Source: Hormiphora californensis (taxonomy: Eukaryota > Ctenophora > Tentaculata > Cydippida > Pleurobrachiidae). From it: 64,000 nt of DNA. Every line of letters begins with the position of its first letter. The stretch's first letter is position 1. Under the pieces are notes generated by a model. The model saw only the letters and a list, made by a program, of their open reading frames with translations, searched no databases and was not told where the DNA came from. The position numbers and the translations under genes are program-made. The DNA lies in the NCBI GenBank assembly GCA_020137815.1, contig CM035350.1, positions 7,141,447 through 7,205,446 on the forward strand. The letters are read 5' to 3'. Positions 1-10,904 of this stretch are shown here, piece by piece.

Positions 1-3000
1 TGTTCCTGGGGGTAGAAGCGGAGATAAAAGATGGCAAACCGATCAGTCTGGCGTTATGTCTCGGTTTCCCCATTCTGTGTAGCACCACTGTGCAACTGAA
101 TGATGGAGATGGAAGGTAAGAACAACAGATCATCTTTTGGATTTGCATTGAGGGAAGGAGGGAGATTGTTCCTGCGGGCCCTCACCATTTACAATATACA
201 ACTATATATTCTAATTTAGGTCTCCTATTTTATCTCCTATATTCTGTCCGATCTAACTACACGACCCCCCCACTCTATAGTTTCGTTATGAGTGACAGCA
301 GGAGGTGTGTGGTGCTCAAACCGGAGAACATCCACTCCCAGTGGGCAGCCATCCAGTTCCTGAACACCTCAATGCAAAACGCCTCGGAGGAGGGGTACTT
401 CGAGATGGGGAAGAGTCATCATTGGTGTGATTACTACAGCCGACTAATCGCCGATAATGTAGGTAGAGTGCTTGCCCAATTTCGTCACCATGACAACATG
501 GCAACGGGAGCATCCTTCCTCTTTGTAATTTCTATTGATCCCACGTTAGAGAGTTAGGTTGGAGAGGTAGAGTGCTTGGTTACCAAGGTTACCAAGGTAT
601 TGATCCCATACGTTAGAGAGTTAGGGTGGTAACCTGGGTAGACCACCACACTCTGTTTTACACCCTGTGTTAGTCCATGTGGGTGACGTATAATAGGTAA
701 TGTTATTATAGAGGACCTTACCTCAGATGATAATAAAATAGAGGGAAGATATTTAACCCTTGATCCCATGCAGTACAGAAAGAATTAAAAAGAATCATAT
801 TTAATCTCCCCCAGTACGGTAAGAAAGGGGGAGTACCCAATTGGACAGTCACCTCTGCCCGATCGACTGCCCGAAAGAGCATTCTGGAGGTATTTGGGGG
901 GAATCACACCCAGAGGAGAGGAAGTACAACACCACTAGTTATCAGCAAGAGCAAATCTGTAGGTTTAGTACAATATAAAGCCTATGTGTACACACAAACA
1001 CCTGCAGCTGTGACTATTTTCATCCAAATTATTACTGACCCCCTCCCTAAAGATATCCCTTTCCCAGCTACAGAGCCAGACATCAATGGATGAGCTGACC
1101 AAGCTGATTCTGCAGAAGATCAGATCTGTTATGTACAAGGTTGACTTGGACACAGCCAGTACTAAATCAATCAGGTAATCAGACCTTGTTATGTTCTAAC
1201 CCTCCCTTTACGGGGCACCCGAAACACAGTCTAGCCAGGCAAATCAGACAACAGTCAGACCCTGGTAATCATAGCCGGTCCGAATTTATTAGGCCCTATT
1301 AGTAAATCAAGGTGTGTGTTTGTTATATGAGACGGCAGCTGAGACGGTTCTTCCTATGGGAGAGTCTGGAAAATGATCTTCCACTGTTGAACTGATTTTC
1401 TTCCATGGTTTATATTTCTCTTTTTGAATCACTACTAATAAGCTGTACTATACTCATTCTTCCTAGGCTTGCTGTGGAGAAAGAGGTTGGGATGAACTTG
1501 GATCACAGGAAGGAATTTATAGAAGAGAAAGTTCTAGTTACGCTTGGGCAGATGGATGAGCCTTCACTAATCAAGGATTACCTATATCTCGGTAATTATA
1601 GAGGGGGTTTAATCTGTTTTGTTTATTATTTTTTATGTTCTAACCCTCTACCGGTGAAACAGGGTCGAGCAAGGTATTTTATTAGGTACTGTTTTTCGGA
1701 AGTCTCTAGTTTAATTGTTCTTCAATCTTCATCCAGGTAACGAATGGAATGCGTGTAATTATGAGGAATTAATTGATAATGGAGTGACTCACATACTAAA
1801 CTGTACTTCAGATATCGACTCCCCATTTGAAAGTGTCTTCAAATATCACAGGTATTACTATGAGCACAAACCCAGCCTTGAACTGTTTGTACTGTCTCCG
1901 CGATCCTCTATTGCGAGTGTCTGAACAGGCCCAGCTTCCCTTAAATAGTTTCAAGTTTGGTAAAGTCTAATCCCTCCTTTTACCCCCCCACTCAGAGTGA
2001 ATGTGTTGGATATACCCCTCTAATCCCTCCTTTTACCCCCCCCCCCCCCCCCCCAGAGTGAATGTGCTGGATATACCCCTCTAATCCCTCCTTTTACCCC
2101 CCCCCCCAGAGTGAATGTGCTGGATATACCCCTCTAATCCCTCCTTTTACCCCCCCCACTCAGAGTGAATGTGCTGGATATACCCCTCTAATCCCTCCTT
2201 TTTACCCCCCCCCCCAGAGTGAATGTGCTGGATATACCCCTCTAATCCCTCCTTTTTAACCCCCCCCCCCCCCCAGAGTGAATGTGCTGGATATACCCCT
2301 CTAATCCCTCCTTTTACCCCCCCCCCCCCCCAGAGTGAATGTGCTGGATATACCCCTCTAATCCCTCCTTTTACCCCCCCCCCCCACTCAGAGTGAATGT
2401 GCTGGATATACCCCTCTAATCCCTCCTTTTACCCCCCCCCCCCACTCAGAGTGAATGTGCTGGATATACCCCTCTAATCCCTCCTTTTACCCCCCCCCCC
2501 ACTCAGAGTGAATGTGCTGGATATACCCCTCTAATCCCTCCTTTTACCCCCCCCCCCACTCAGAGTGAATGTGCTGGATATACCCCTCTAATCCCTCCTT
2601 TTACCCCCCCCCCCCAGAGTGAATGTGCTGGATATACCCCTCTAATCCTCCTTTTACCCCCCCCCCACTCAGAGTGAATGTGCTGGATATACCCCTCTAA
2701 TCCCTCCTTTTACCCCCCCCCCCACTCAGAGTGAATGTGCTGGATATACCCCTCTAATCCCTCCTTTTACCCCCCCCCCCCCAGAGTGAATGTGCTGGAT
2801 ATACCCCTCTAATCCCTCCTTTTACCCCCCCCCCACTCAGAGTGAATGTGCTGGATATACCCCTCTAATCCCTCCTTTTACCCCCCCCCCCCAGAGTGAA
2901 TGTGCTGGATATACCCCTCTAATCCCTCCTTTTACCCCCCCCCACTCAGAGTGAATGTGCTGGATATACCCCTCTAATCCCTCCTTTTACCCCCCCCCCC

Positions 3001-3575
3001 CCCACTCAGAGTGAATGTGCTGGATATACCCCTCTAATCCCTCCTTTATTACCCCCCCCCCCCACTCAGAGTGAATGTGGCTGGATACTACCCCTCTAAT
3101 ACCTCCTTTTACCTACCCCCCCCTCAGAGTGAATGTGCTGGATATACCCCTCTAATCCCTCCTTTACCCACCCCCCACTCAGAGTGAATGTGCTGGATAT
3201 ACCCCTCTAATCCCTCCTTTTACCCCCCCCCCACTCAGAGTGAATGTGCTGGATGTTCCCAGTGAAAATATAATGCAGTATTGGGAGGAGACACACCGCT
3301 TCATACGAGACTGTAGAGACATTGGTGGCAAGTGTCTAGTTCACTGTCAGAAGGGAATCAGCCGATCAGGATCCACTACTATCGCCTACATAATGCGACA
3401 ATATGGCACACCACTGGACACTGCCCAAACATTTGTACAAGAGAGAAGGTCTATTGTGAATCCTAATGTTGGCTTTGCTAAGCAGCTCCAGTGCTATGAT
3501 CGGACACTAAAGGATGAGGGGATATCAGATGTTGAGGAGAGAATGAACTCGATAACACTAGCTGACATTTATTAG
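1..3575 (+). CDS. ssh: Slingshot-type cofilin phosphatase, 5' truncated by window edge
   Basis: Slingshot phosphatases dephosphorylate and so activate cofilin/ADF, driving actin turnover in the cytoplasm. Seven exons can be joined in consistent phase: 1-115, 281-458, 815-889, 1068-1174, 1467-1591, 1737-1851 and 3239-3575 (TAG), about 349 codons in view. The first three match the slingshot N-terminal domain (LNDGDGSFV, then LKPENIHSQW). Exons four and five carry the DEK-C-like segment (LILQKIRSVMYKVDL, then LGQMDEPSLIKDYLYLG). The last holds the dual-specificity signature HCQKGISRSGS, with catalytic Cys at 3345-3347 and the Arg of HCx5R present. The protein stops about 30 residues after the catalytic domain (ends NSITLADIY), so the long C-terminal actin-binding tail of animal slingshots is absent or spliced on differently. 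The final intron (1852-3238) is almost wholly minisatellite. Family call is firm; exon 815-889 is the least conserved. Confidence 0.88.
1962..3238 (+). repeat. C-rich minisatellite duplicating a 3' splice site
   Basis: About 22 tandem copies of a 50-60 bp unit fill the end of the last slingshot intron. Each unit has a C-run of 7-17 bases, then (ACT)CAG, then AGTGAATGTGCTGGAT, then ATACCCCTCTAATCC. The CAG plus the following 16 bases are the same as the true acceptor and start of the last exon at 3239. The unit therefore looks derived from the intron-exon junction itself. Copies differ mainly in C-run length and in whether ACT precedes CAG. Confidence 0.93.
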
Positions 3576-3687
3576 GATTGTGTATGGGAAATTGTTTTTT
3601 ATGAGATCAGATTTTGAAATGTTCTAAACTCCGTGAACCGAGCGTGTTTTTATTGCAGAATCTTAGAGAAATATGGACGCAACTAAG

Positions 3688-3693
3688 AATAAA
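3688..3693 (+). promoter_or_regulatory. Poly(A) signal of the slingshot gene
   Basis: AATAAA lies 113 bases after the slingshot stop codon, a normal distance for a cleavage/polyadenylation signal. No other copy is closer. Confidence 0.55.
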
Positions 3694-3739
3694 ACTGGCT
3701 GGGCGCCTCTGACCTGATCTAGACGCAACACATAGTCTG

Positions 3740-3835
3740 TGCCGCTAGACCGGAGTGGCCCGGGTCGTTGGCTGCCTTGCAGCCCCCCTCCGAAGAGGGG
3801 CGACTTGCCCAACGGCCAACCCGGGTCGCTGATCC
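3740..3835. repeat. GC-rich imperfect hairpin
   Basis: A GC-rich island between the slingshot 3' end and the CFAP90-like exons. Outer arms CCGGGTCGTTGGC and GCCAACCCGGG surround an inner hairpin with a CCCCTC..GAGGGG stem. It is probably a small mobile-element relic. The remainder to 4195 shows no coding signal. Confidence 0.4.
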
Positions 3836-4195
3836 AGGCTCAATGTTGCCATAGTAAGCAACAAATACTGCTGAAAAGTTGCACTTTCATTTAATGCAAA
3901 GCTGTGCGCGCACCAAATCCGCGCAATGTTGCTTAAAACTGTGACCACATTCAGGCACATCAATTTTACACACTTTTGGGAAAGTTGAAAAGTTTCTGAT
4001 TTTCAACTTTCCAGGCTTTTATCCAAAAAAAACAAGGATTCTGTCAGATAAAATATTCAATCAGTTAAAACATTCAGTATTCTAATCAGTCAATGAATTA
4101 AGAATAAAGAAAATACAACACATTCAGTAAAATATGATACCATCTAATAATACCACAGTCCACAGTCCCAAATTGTTCTAAAACCCATCTCTATT

Positions 4196-4345
4196 TTAAT
4201 TTTGCAGCTCTACAACATTTCCAGAATTCCTGTAAAATTCCTTGTTAATGATGTTAATCCGAGCATGTTTCCTGTCAGTGGTTTCCAAAGGGGGTCGTCT
4301 CCCATACATGGCTGTAGTCGTAGTAGGTACACACTTGTTAGATAT
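4196..4345 (-). CDS. CFAP90-like terminal exon, copy 3 (intact)
   Basis: Read on the minus strand from acceptor TTGTTTCAG at 4346, this exon is open for 49 codons to TAA. It reads TAMYGRRPPLETTDRKHAR, then INIINKEFYRNSGN. This is the conserved C-terminal block of CFAP90 (human C5orf49), whose pattern is (S)VYGRR...P..x(R)..HV/AR...V..(E)FYR(K/R)N. It starts in phase 0, like the other two related exons. It lies farthest from exons 1-3, so it could be an alternative last exon or a remnant of a tandem paralogue. Junctions are inferred. Confidence 0.6.
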   Translation of the reverse strand: MSNKCVPTTTTAMYGRRPPLETTDRKHARINIINKEFYRNSGNVVELQN

Positions 4346-4503
4346 CTGAAACAAGGGGGGAGTCATTTAAAATCATTCTCAAAACCCATGATACATTTTA
4401 GACCAACTCCAGAAAAGACAAGATATTTTGAGCAGGATTTAAACTGATAAACTGTGAAACAGAGAAGTGTATATTATTGTCTGATTTGAAGAAGTCTGAA
4501 CAA

Positions 4504-4635
4504 TCAATGGTTGTTGTTGTCTCGATAGAAGTTTCGGGTTATTTGAACTCGAACATGATTCTTTAGCACGGGGTCTAGTGGGGGACGTTTTCCATAAACA
4601 CTGGAACTCCGAATAAACACGTTCTTTCCTTCGTC
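4504..4635 (-). CDS. CFAP90-like terminal exon, copy 2 (intact)
   Basis: On the minus strand, after acceptor ATCTCCCAG, the exon is open for 43 codons to TGA. It contains DEGKNVFIRSSSVYGKRPPL and then NHVRVQITRNFYRDN. The first residues parallel those of copy 1 (DEDKQVTIRNKQ), and the second half has the SSVYG(R/K)R and FYR(K/D)N marks of CFAP90. Phase 0 at the acceptor fits the donor at 7686, so it can in principle replace copy 1. About 3 kb of repeat-filled sequence separates it from exon 3. Confidence 0.65.
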   Translation of the reverse strand, partial: DEGKNVFIRSSSVYGKRPPLDPVLKNHVRVQITRNFYRDNNNH

Positions 4636-4645
4636 CTGGGAGATG

Positions 4646-5754
4646 TACTAAACACCGTCAAACACAGAACATTTTAACAAAGGTGATGTTATAGAGATGT
4701 GATTGGGGCTACACAGATATATATTGCAATATTCTAACACCTAAAGAGTTAGAGTAGTGTGAGAAGTCTTGCTGTCACACAAAGATGCATTCTGTTTCAT
4801 CACTGCGCTGGCAAGCGCAAAGGTGACCCCATCCATCCCCCGAAAAAAAAAATTCCCCCCAAAAACGGCCCGCTTGCTCACAGCGTATATATAGTTATTT
4901 CATACTTTTAGCCCATTTTGGCACTTTTTGACATGCCATAACTCCCGAACCGGAAGAGCTAGGAAGCTGAAATTTTGTACTTAGAAGCTTCTTGTAGACC
5001 TCTATCGATGGTAAAAATTTCAAGTGGCTTGCTCTTTTTGTTCAAAAGTTATAACACCACCCCCAAAACAGAAAATTCAGTGTGGGGATAACTAGGTTGA
5101 TACATATATACATACATACATAGATGTATAGACGCTTTGTTACCTTCCGTTTGGTCCCAGTTTGAGACGAACCAGACATCGTACGACCTTAAACCAAGCG
5201 GCATTCGACAGATAATTGTCTCGTGCATGTACCCATCTGGGTGGCGACTCTCCATCTTACCTATGACGCGCGCAATGACGTCACGAGTGACGTCATTGCG
5301 CGAGGCCGACTAACTTTTTTCAAACGCCTCTAGCACCCTGAAGACGTGTTCCGATTTCTGATTTGACGAAAAATCGTTACCGGCAAATCGTCTGAACTTT
5401 CAGATACTATATTGCGAATTTTCTTAGCTTATCATTTTGAGCCCTTAAATCGCGCCGGAAGTCAAAAATTTGACGAAAAATTCAGCAAATTGAACGTTTT
5501 TCCAGCAAAAACTCCCTTTCCTGACCACTTTGGTCAATGAAACTTTACAAGCTCCTCTGGGGTACTGATTCAAAAAATATCGTCATGCAATTACGTCGAT
5601 ACGACGTCACTAATTACGTCAAATGACGTCATTATGACGTCTAAAATACGATTTTCACAGAAATTCGTCTCGTTTCTCATATAACGCATCATTTCGACAA
5701 TATTACATCATGAAATAATGTCATGCTGCGATTAGAAACCAAAAAGGGACCTAA
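4646..5754. other. Noncoding, low-complexity and repeat-like
   Basis: No convincing gene. From about 4800 the sequence resembles a mobile-element interior: runs of A and C at 4841-4865 and many ACGTCA/TGACGT palindromic words at 5265-5650, including CAATGACGTCACGAGTGACG. The text near 4930-5040 (a repeated 'AAATTTCAAGT' style) resembles the dispersed AT-rich repeats at 18-20 kb and 59 kb. Confidence 0.4.
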
Positions 5755-6202
5755 ATTAAGCCAAAAACTAATTGAAATTAGTTGGCGGGAAAGGTGACCC
5801 ACTTACACCTTTGCCTGCTGCCGGGATCAGGGATATGATTTGATTTGATTTGTAAAAGGATAAAAATCAATATAATACACAATGTATATAATAAAGATAA
5901 TATCCCGACTGGCTCCTATTGACGGGATGACAATATTGATGGAGCGCTTACACCTCAAGTATAGATTTAAAACACACACCGACAGCTCTCACACTCTACA
6001 GACAAACAAACTTGTAATACAGTATACTTTTTAATGATAAGGTAAGTTTAATAATTTAGTTAAATGGAATTTTAATTTAAGTATATAAAAACCCCCAGAA
6101 CCCTTCCAACCCCCGGTCATTTAGTTGTATGTCTTGGTTCTGTCTGTTCCTAATTTGTCTTATATGCTGAGATGATTGTCCTAAACAAAACATGCTCCTC
6201 GG

Positions 6203-6325
6203 CTGTGTCGGCAAATTCCTCATCATCGTTTCAAACCCACCAGCACAACATCAAACAAGAAACCAGAATGAACTAAACCATGCATTTCACCTAATTTTAA
6301 ATTTTAAATTTGCCGACACAGCCGG
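6203..6325. repeat. Inverted repeat in LINE 3' region
   Basis: CTCGGCTGTGTCGGCAAATT near 6200 and AATTTGCCGACACAGCCGGG near 6305 are inverted copies about 85 bases apart. They lie just downstream (minus strand) of the reverse-transcriptase tail and could form a 3' UTR stem. Confidence 0.55.
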
Positions 6326-6328
6326 GAA

Positions 6329-6892
6329 TTAAATATTCTCTAACAAATGCTCACCAAGCCTAGTACAAAAGTCATCATGCTCTACAACATGTCGCATATC
6401 CGTGGGCAGCTTGTTCCACTCCTTATGACAGCGGTAGAAGTAACTGTGAACGAAAGTATCAGACCTAGGTTGTTCAGTACAGATTATATCTGTCGAGTCT
6501 CTGTTATTTTGTAGTCTTGTGCATCGTCTATAGTCAGAAATGTGATCGTACTTGTGCAAAAATGATGGTAGTAATGTTGGCGTCGTGCCATAAAATATTC
6601 TGTGAAACAGTTTTAAATCACTAAATAGAAACTTCTCTGAGATAGGTAGTAAGTTACATTGTTTGAGCTTTGACATGTATGTTTCATGGTCATAGCTAAC
6701 ATCTTCTTCATTATTAACCCATTTTACAGCCCTTTTTTGGAGCTTCTCAAACTTCATAAGCCCAGCATCGCTAACTGGACGCCAGACTTGACAGCAATGC
6801 TCAAAAAGCGACCTAACTAAACTAATATACAGGGTCCTACGCTTGTGACAAGAATCAATCAGAGGTGAATATAATGGAATAAGATAGTGAAA
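6329..6892 (-). mobile_element. Jockey/CR1-type LINE reverse transcriptase, C-terminal tail
   Basis: Minus-strand frame open from the GA repeat at 6893 down to a stop at 6329. It reads TLYISLVRSLFEHCCQVW, then MKFEKLQKRAVKWV, and near the end WNKLPTDMRHV. This is the 'thumb/connection' tail found after the reverse-transcriptase domain of jockey- and CR1-like non-LTR elements (pattern: LVRS..E.....W......KFEKLQ(K/R)RA.K.......S...WN.LP). The catalytic YADD part is missing, cut off by the microsatellite. Downstream, at 5836-5855, a short tandem TTGAT run (ATCAA on the minus strand) resembles a LINE 3' tail repeat. 5' truncation is typical of LINE insertions. Confidence 0.75.
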
Positions 6893-6903
6893 AAGAGAGT
6901 GAT

Positions 6904-7075
<172 letters not shown>

Positions 7076-7340
7076 AGAACGAACAGGAATAAGTTACCCT
7101 CGATAAATAAAAGATTGAGATACCGAGGGATAGAATGAGAGTTCGTGGTGATACCCGGCAGTAGCAAAAGGTGTAAGTGGGTCACCTTTCCCGCCAACTA
7201 ATTTCAATTAGTTTTTGGCTTAATAAGGTATAGTTTAGTCTAAATGATGTAATGCTGCTCTCAAGTGCAGTGCTCCACTAGATTTAGAGGGATCATCATC
7301 CACCCCCCGCTGCACGTGACGTCATGTAGCGAACCTCCTT

Positions 7341-8389
7341 TTATCGACCTCTCACTTCTGAACCGTGATCAAAGAATTCATTTGCAATCACGGCTCGCTT
7401 GGCATAGGTGTTAGCGACTCCCATCGTATCGATGGACTTTCTAGTTCCATAGATACTGTTTGTTCCTGATGGTCACCTGTTTGTCCTCGTCCTATAAATT
7501 AGGAATATGTAAAACCAGGTCCCAGGAACCGACCGACATAAGTAAACAACCAATCAGAACTCGTTATTTAGGTCACGTGACTGGTTAATGGTTATCAACC
7601 AATCAGGATTCAGGGACCAGTATTTCCTGATTAGGTCAGTTCCTGTGTAAAACTGGGAAAAAGGGGGAAGTTGTAAAGTGCTAACCTCCTTGTGAAGGGT
7701 CATCCCAGCGTTATGTTGCCTGTCATCTCTGTGCAGTTTCGGGATTGAAAGATGTCTCAACTTTAAACGTCCTCTCGTAGAGTGACTCAACTGGTTTCTG
7801 TTCAAAGAGAGATTCTGTTACAGAAAGTGTTTCAGTGCCCCAATGCCCCAACTTGACTGTCTGGCACCGCCGGACCCCGTTTTTTCCCCTCGAAACGGTC
7901 GACGATGCACTCAGATCAGGTCAGCGTCGCCAGACTGCAACTTTAATCTTTATTTCCAGTACCAACATATCTCGTGTTTACCTTGTCTATATTATTTGGG
8001 TTATTAAAAACCTACCTGTTTGTAATTGTTGTAGTAACTGATATCTTTGGAAGCATCGGGGCCGGGTGGTGGGGGACCGTTCTTGAAATATGTTTCCATG
8101 ATTGTAGCATCCCCGTTTAAAATTTTATGACTGTTTTTTATCTGTTCCTCCCTCTGAAAACATTAATTAAATGACATCATTGCATCATAAATAATTGCAT
8201 ATATAATATGTCGACAGCTGACAGCTCATTGTATCATGTAGAATTACAAGAATTACAAGGTAGGTGAATATCACCTAATTGTAACAGAAAAACACTCACT
8301 TTGATCTGTTCCACCCACTGAGCGCTCTGTTCTTGAGGATTGTAAATAGTTTTCCCGTAGGAGGACATGTTGCCTTCTGTGGAAGCCAT
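7341..8389 (-). pseudogene. CFAP90: CFAP90 (C5orf49)-like gene with two frame breaks
   Basis: CFAP90 is a small cilium/flagellum-associated protein. Minus-strand exons: e1 8389-8300 (ATG, MASTEGNMSSYGKTIYNP), e2 8153-8016 (ends DISYYNNYKQ), e3 7797-7686 and terminal exon copy 1 7491-7341. Exons e1 and e2 are open and in phase. e3 has YERTFKVETSFNP followed at once, but one base out of frame, by KLHRDDRQHNAGMTLHKE; human C5orf49 has an uninterrupted match (VFKKAGGYNEHLHRDDREH). The exon is 112 nt where 111 would keep frame. The terminal exon begins DEDKQVTIRNKQ and then needs another +1 shift to reach YGTRKSIDTMGVANTYAKRA; it is 151 nt. An alternative acceptor at 7814 restores frame for the LHRDD half only. 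Either a decaying copy or base errors; two intact terminal exons lie downstream. Confidence 0.68.
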
Positions 8390-8554
8390 TTCGTTATGTC
8401 TGGGGTAATCTTAGTGACCAGTTTAATGCTTAAATGCTGCACAACAACTCGTTTTAGAAAGTAAAAAGGGAGAAAAGTCGTGCAAAAGAGCTTTACAGAC
8501 TATGATTAGATACTTGCATGTCCTCTAGGATAACCCTCTTGTTTTATCCGCATT

Positions 8555-8600
8555 GTTGTTTGTTTGTTTGTTTGTTTGTTTGTTTGTATGTTTGTTTGAA
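8555..8600. repeat. (TTTG)n microsatellite
   Basis: Tandem TTTG/GTTT units, about 45 bases, upstream of the CFAP90-like start. Confidence 0.9.
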
Positions 8601-8798
8601 TTTGTATGGGAATGTCTCAAGAAGCTTATATAACTAAGTTCAAACAGCTCAAACTGTAACAATTTAGTTGTTACATTCTAGACAGCGACCAGTAAAAAGA
8701 GTGCCCTCCAGGAGACGGGAGACCTAAGTCCTAACCGCTCATACTACAACATTAAGGTAATAATATCTGCATATTAAGCTCGTGATTGCCAGGGAATG

Positions 8799-9010
8799 GG
8801 TTGGCAAACGCTGCTGGCGGGATAAGTCAGCGCTTTTCAAGGGAATGTGATGCCTGAAGCTGCATGGATTCTTCTCCAAGCGGTTGGAAAACGCTGCAGC
8901 GTGGGATAAGACAGCGCTTTTTGATCCAAACCGGCAACTGCAAACGGCAAACGGGGAGTTTTTTGGCAAACGCCGCTGGCACAGCGTGGGATAAGGTAGG
9001 GTGCGATTAT
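8799..9010. repeat. Degenerate GCAAACGCTGCTGGC / AGCGCTTTT motif cluster
   Basis: Three or four imperfect copies of a block GGCAAACGCTGCTGGC..GGGATAAG..CAGCGCTTTT. A related block occurs on the far side of the large palindrome at 10591-10660, so the palindrome may be part of a larger element roughly 8800-10660. Confidence 0.6.
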
Positions 9011-9379
9011 AATCGGGGTGCCTTGCAGCCTGTTTACAGGTACGCGCTACCAAAAGAGTACACTTAGACCGACTTTTTTCAAACGGCTATAGCCATGCAA
9101 CCACATGGCCAATTTGAGTAAACTAAACGGTATCTGATAGAGAATCGATAGCCCTAACCGATAACCCCAAACCAAAACCTAACCAGACCCTAACAGATAG
9201 CCCCAACCCGTCACACGCGCAAAAACTACGAATTGTTAGCAATGAAAGGCACCCAGATTTTAACGTTTTCCCGTTTCCGATAAAGTCCTTTTTTTTCAAC
9301 TGTTCACCCAAAAACTGAAATTTGATAAAAATTAGAATTTGGGTGGCGCGCGCTATAGTCGGGGCGAATCTCAATTTTT

Positions 9380-10325
9380 TGACTCACTATTTGGTGAAAA
9401 GCAAATTCCGGTTGTAACCCACCTATTTTGACCCGCTGAACACGATCCCGTCCATAGGTAAGCTCGCAAAAGTGAAGAAAATGCCCAAATCGGCCACGCC
9501 CTTTTACCTGTATTTTCAGCCTGTAGCCAAAAACATAAATCCTCTTAGAATAGGAGTAGAGACAAATCTGAGGGCACTAAAGTGATCAGCGCCCTCGCAT
9601 TAGTGGGGGTAGGTGCTGGAATCAAGTCTCTATCTCATCTGGTTAATTAGATAATTGGATAATTAGGTTTGTGCATAACCGTTTTTTGGCTATATGGCTA
9701 TAGCCACTTAGGAATGGTTTAGAGACTTTTCACTGGCGCCATTTTGTAGGCAATAGCCAAGTTATGGGGGGTCGACGTCGAACTTTTAAGCTCTATCTCC
9801 AACCGTTTAGCCGTTATTTGGCTTAAACGATGCTCAAAATCGGGCTTTTTACCGTTTTTCGCTCATTTTGAGCATCGTTTAAGCCAAATAACGGCTAAAC
9901 GGTTGGAGATAGAGCTTAAAAGTTCGACGTCGACCCCCCATAACTTGGCTATTGCCTACAAAATGGCGCCAGTGAAAAGTCTCTAAACCATTCCTAAGTG
10001 GCTATAGCCATATAGCCAAAAAACGGTTATGCACAAACCTAATTATCCAATTATCCAATTAACCAGATGAGATAGAGACTTGATTCCAGCACCTACCCCC
10101 ACTAATGCGAGGGCGCTGATCACTTTAGTGCCCTCAGATTTGTCTCTACTCCTATTCTAAGAGGATTTATGTTTTTGGCTACAGGCTGAAAATACAGGTA
10201 AAAGGGCGTGGCCGATTTGGGCATTTTCTTCACTTTTGCGAGCTTACCTATGGACGGGATCGTGTTCAGCGGGTCAAAATAGGTGGGTTACAACCGGAAT
10301 TTGCTTTTCACCAAATAGTGAGTCA
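9380..10325. repeat. Near-perfect 946-bp palindrome (461-bp arms, 24-bp spacer)
   Basis: 9380-9840 and 9865-10325 are inverted copies. In the stretches I compared base by base I saw one mismatch (TCT versus TCC in the TTATCCAATTA block). Weaker inverted similarity continues outward to about 9288 and 10430 (AACTGTTCACCC against GGGTGAACAGTT). No open reading frame spans the arms. The form is that of a foldback element or a large MITE; a transcript would fold into a long double-stranded RNA. Confidence 0.95.
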
Positions 10326-10459
10326 ACCACTTCTTTTTGTGAGAGATTCGTCCCGACTACTACACGTTAACATGTGATAAACGTGCAAAACAATTCCGCG
10401 CACGACTTTGGGGGGTGAACAGTTGGAAAAAAATGGAGTAAAATGGAGTTTTATAAGGT

Positions 10460-10592
10460 AAAGTGTAAGCGAAACAACAACGAACTGGCTGTGCGTCCCG
10501 CAACGTTGCGCATGTGAATCTCTCCGGTGAGATCGTTATGCGCAACGAATGCGCGACGCGCAGCCAGTTCGTTGTTGTTTCGCTTTCACTTT
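10460..10592. repeat. 133-bp MITE-like hairpin
   Basis: Arms AAAGTGTAAGCGAAACAACA..GAACTGGCTG and CAGCCAGTTC..TGTTTCGCTTTCACTTT form an almost full-length stem about 45-50 bp long, with a loop containing further GCGCAACG copies. It follows directly after the outer part of the large palindrome. Confidence 0.88.
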
Positions 10593-10904
10593 AGCGCTTT
10601 TCAAGGGAATTTTTGAGTTGGCAAACGCTGCTGGCAGCGCTTTTCAAATTTTTGAGAAGAAAAAAAAAAGAAAACTGAAGCTTTTTTTAAAGTTTAGAAT
10701 CTGCAATTGAACTGTGCAGCGCACTAATAAAAAACTGGCGTTGAAGAGTTGTTTATTGTAACGCGCAATAAATGTAATAAGTACGATGCATCAAATTTTC
10801 CGAAAGTTTCGCTTTCACAACTTAAGTTTTCAAATTTCAACAAAATTCGTCTTTCAAGTCTTTTAGGCGTCATTTCCTTGTACTTTGAGTATGCCAAAAC
10901 GCTA

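Noticed and set aside
2062-2259. Open frame of CWIYPSNPSF-type repeats
   Set aside because: It is a translation of the intronic minisatellite; the apparent start is inside a repeat unit and no frame persists across variable C-runs.
3740-3835. tRNA gene in the GC-rich hairpin
   Set aside because: No TTC loop motif, anticodon arm or 72-75 base cloverleaf could be drawn.
5049-5255. Minus-strand 68-codon frame
   Set aside because: Sits in repeat-like sequence with no recognisable motif and no splice context.
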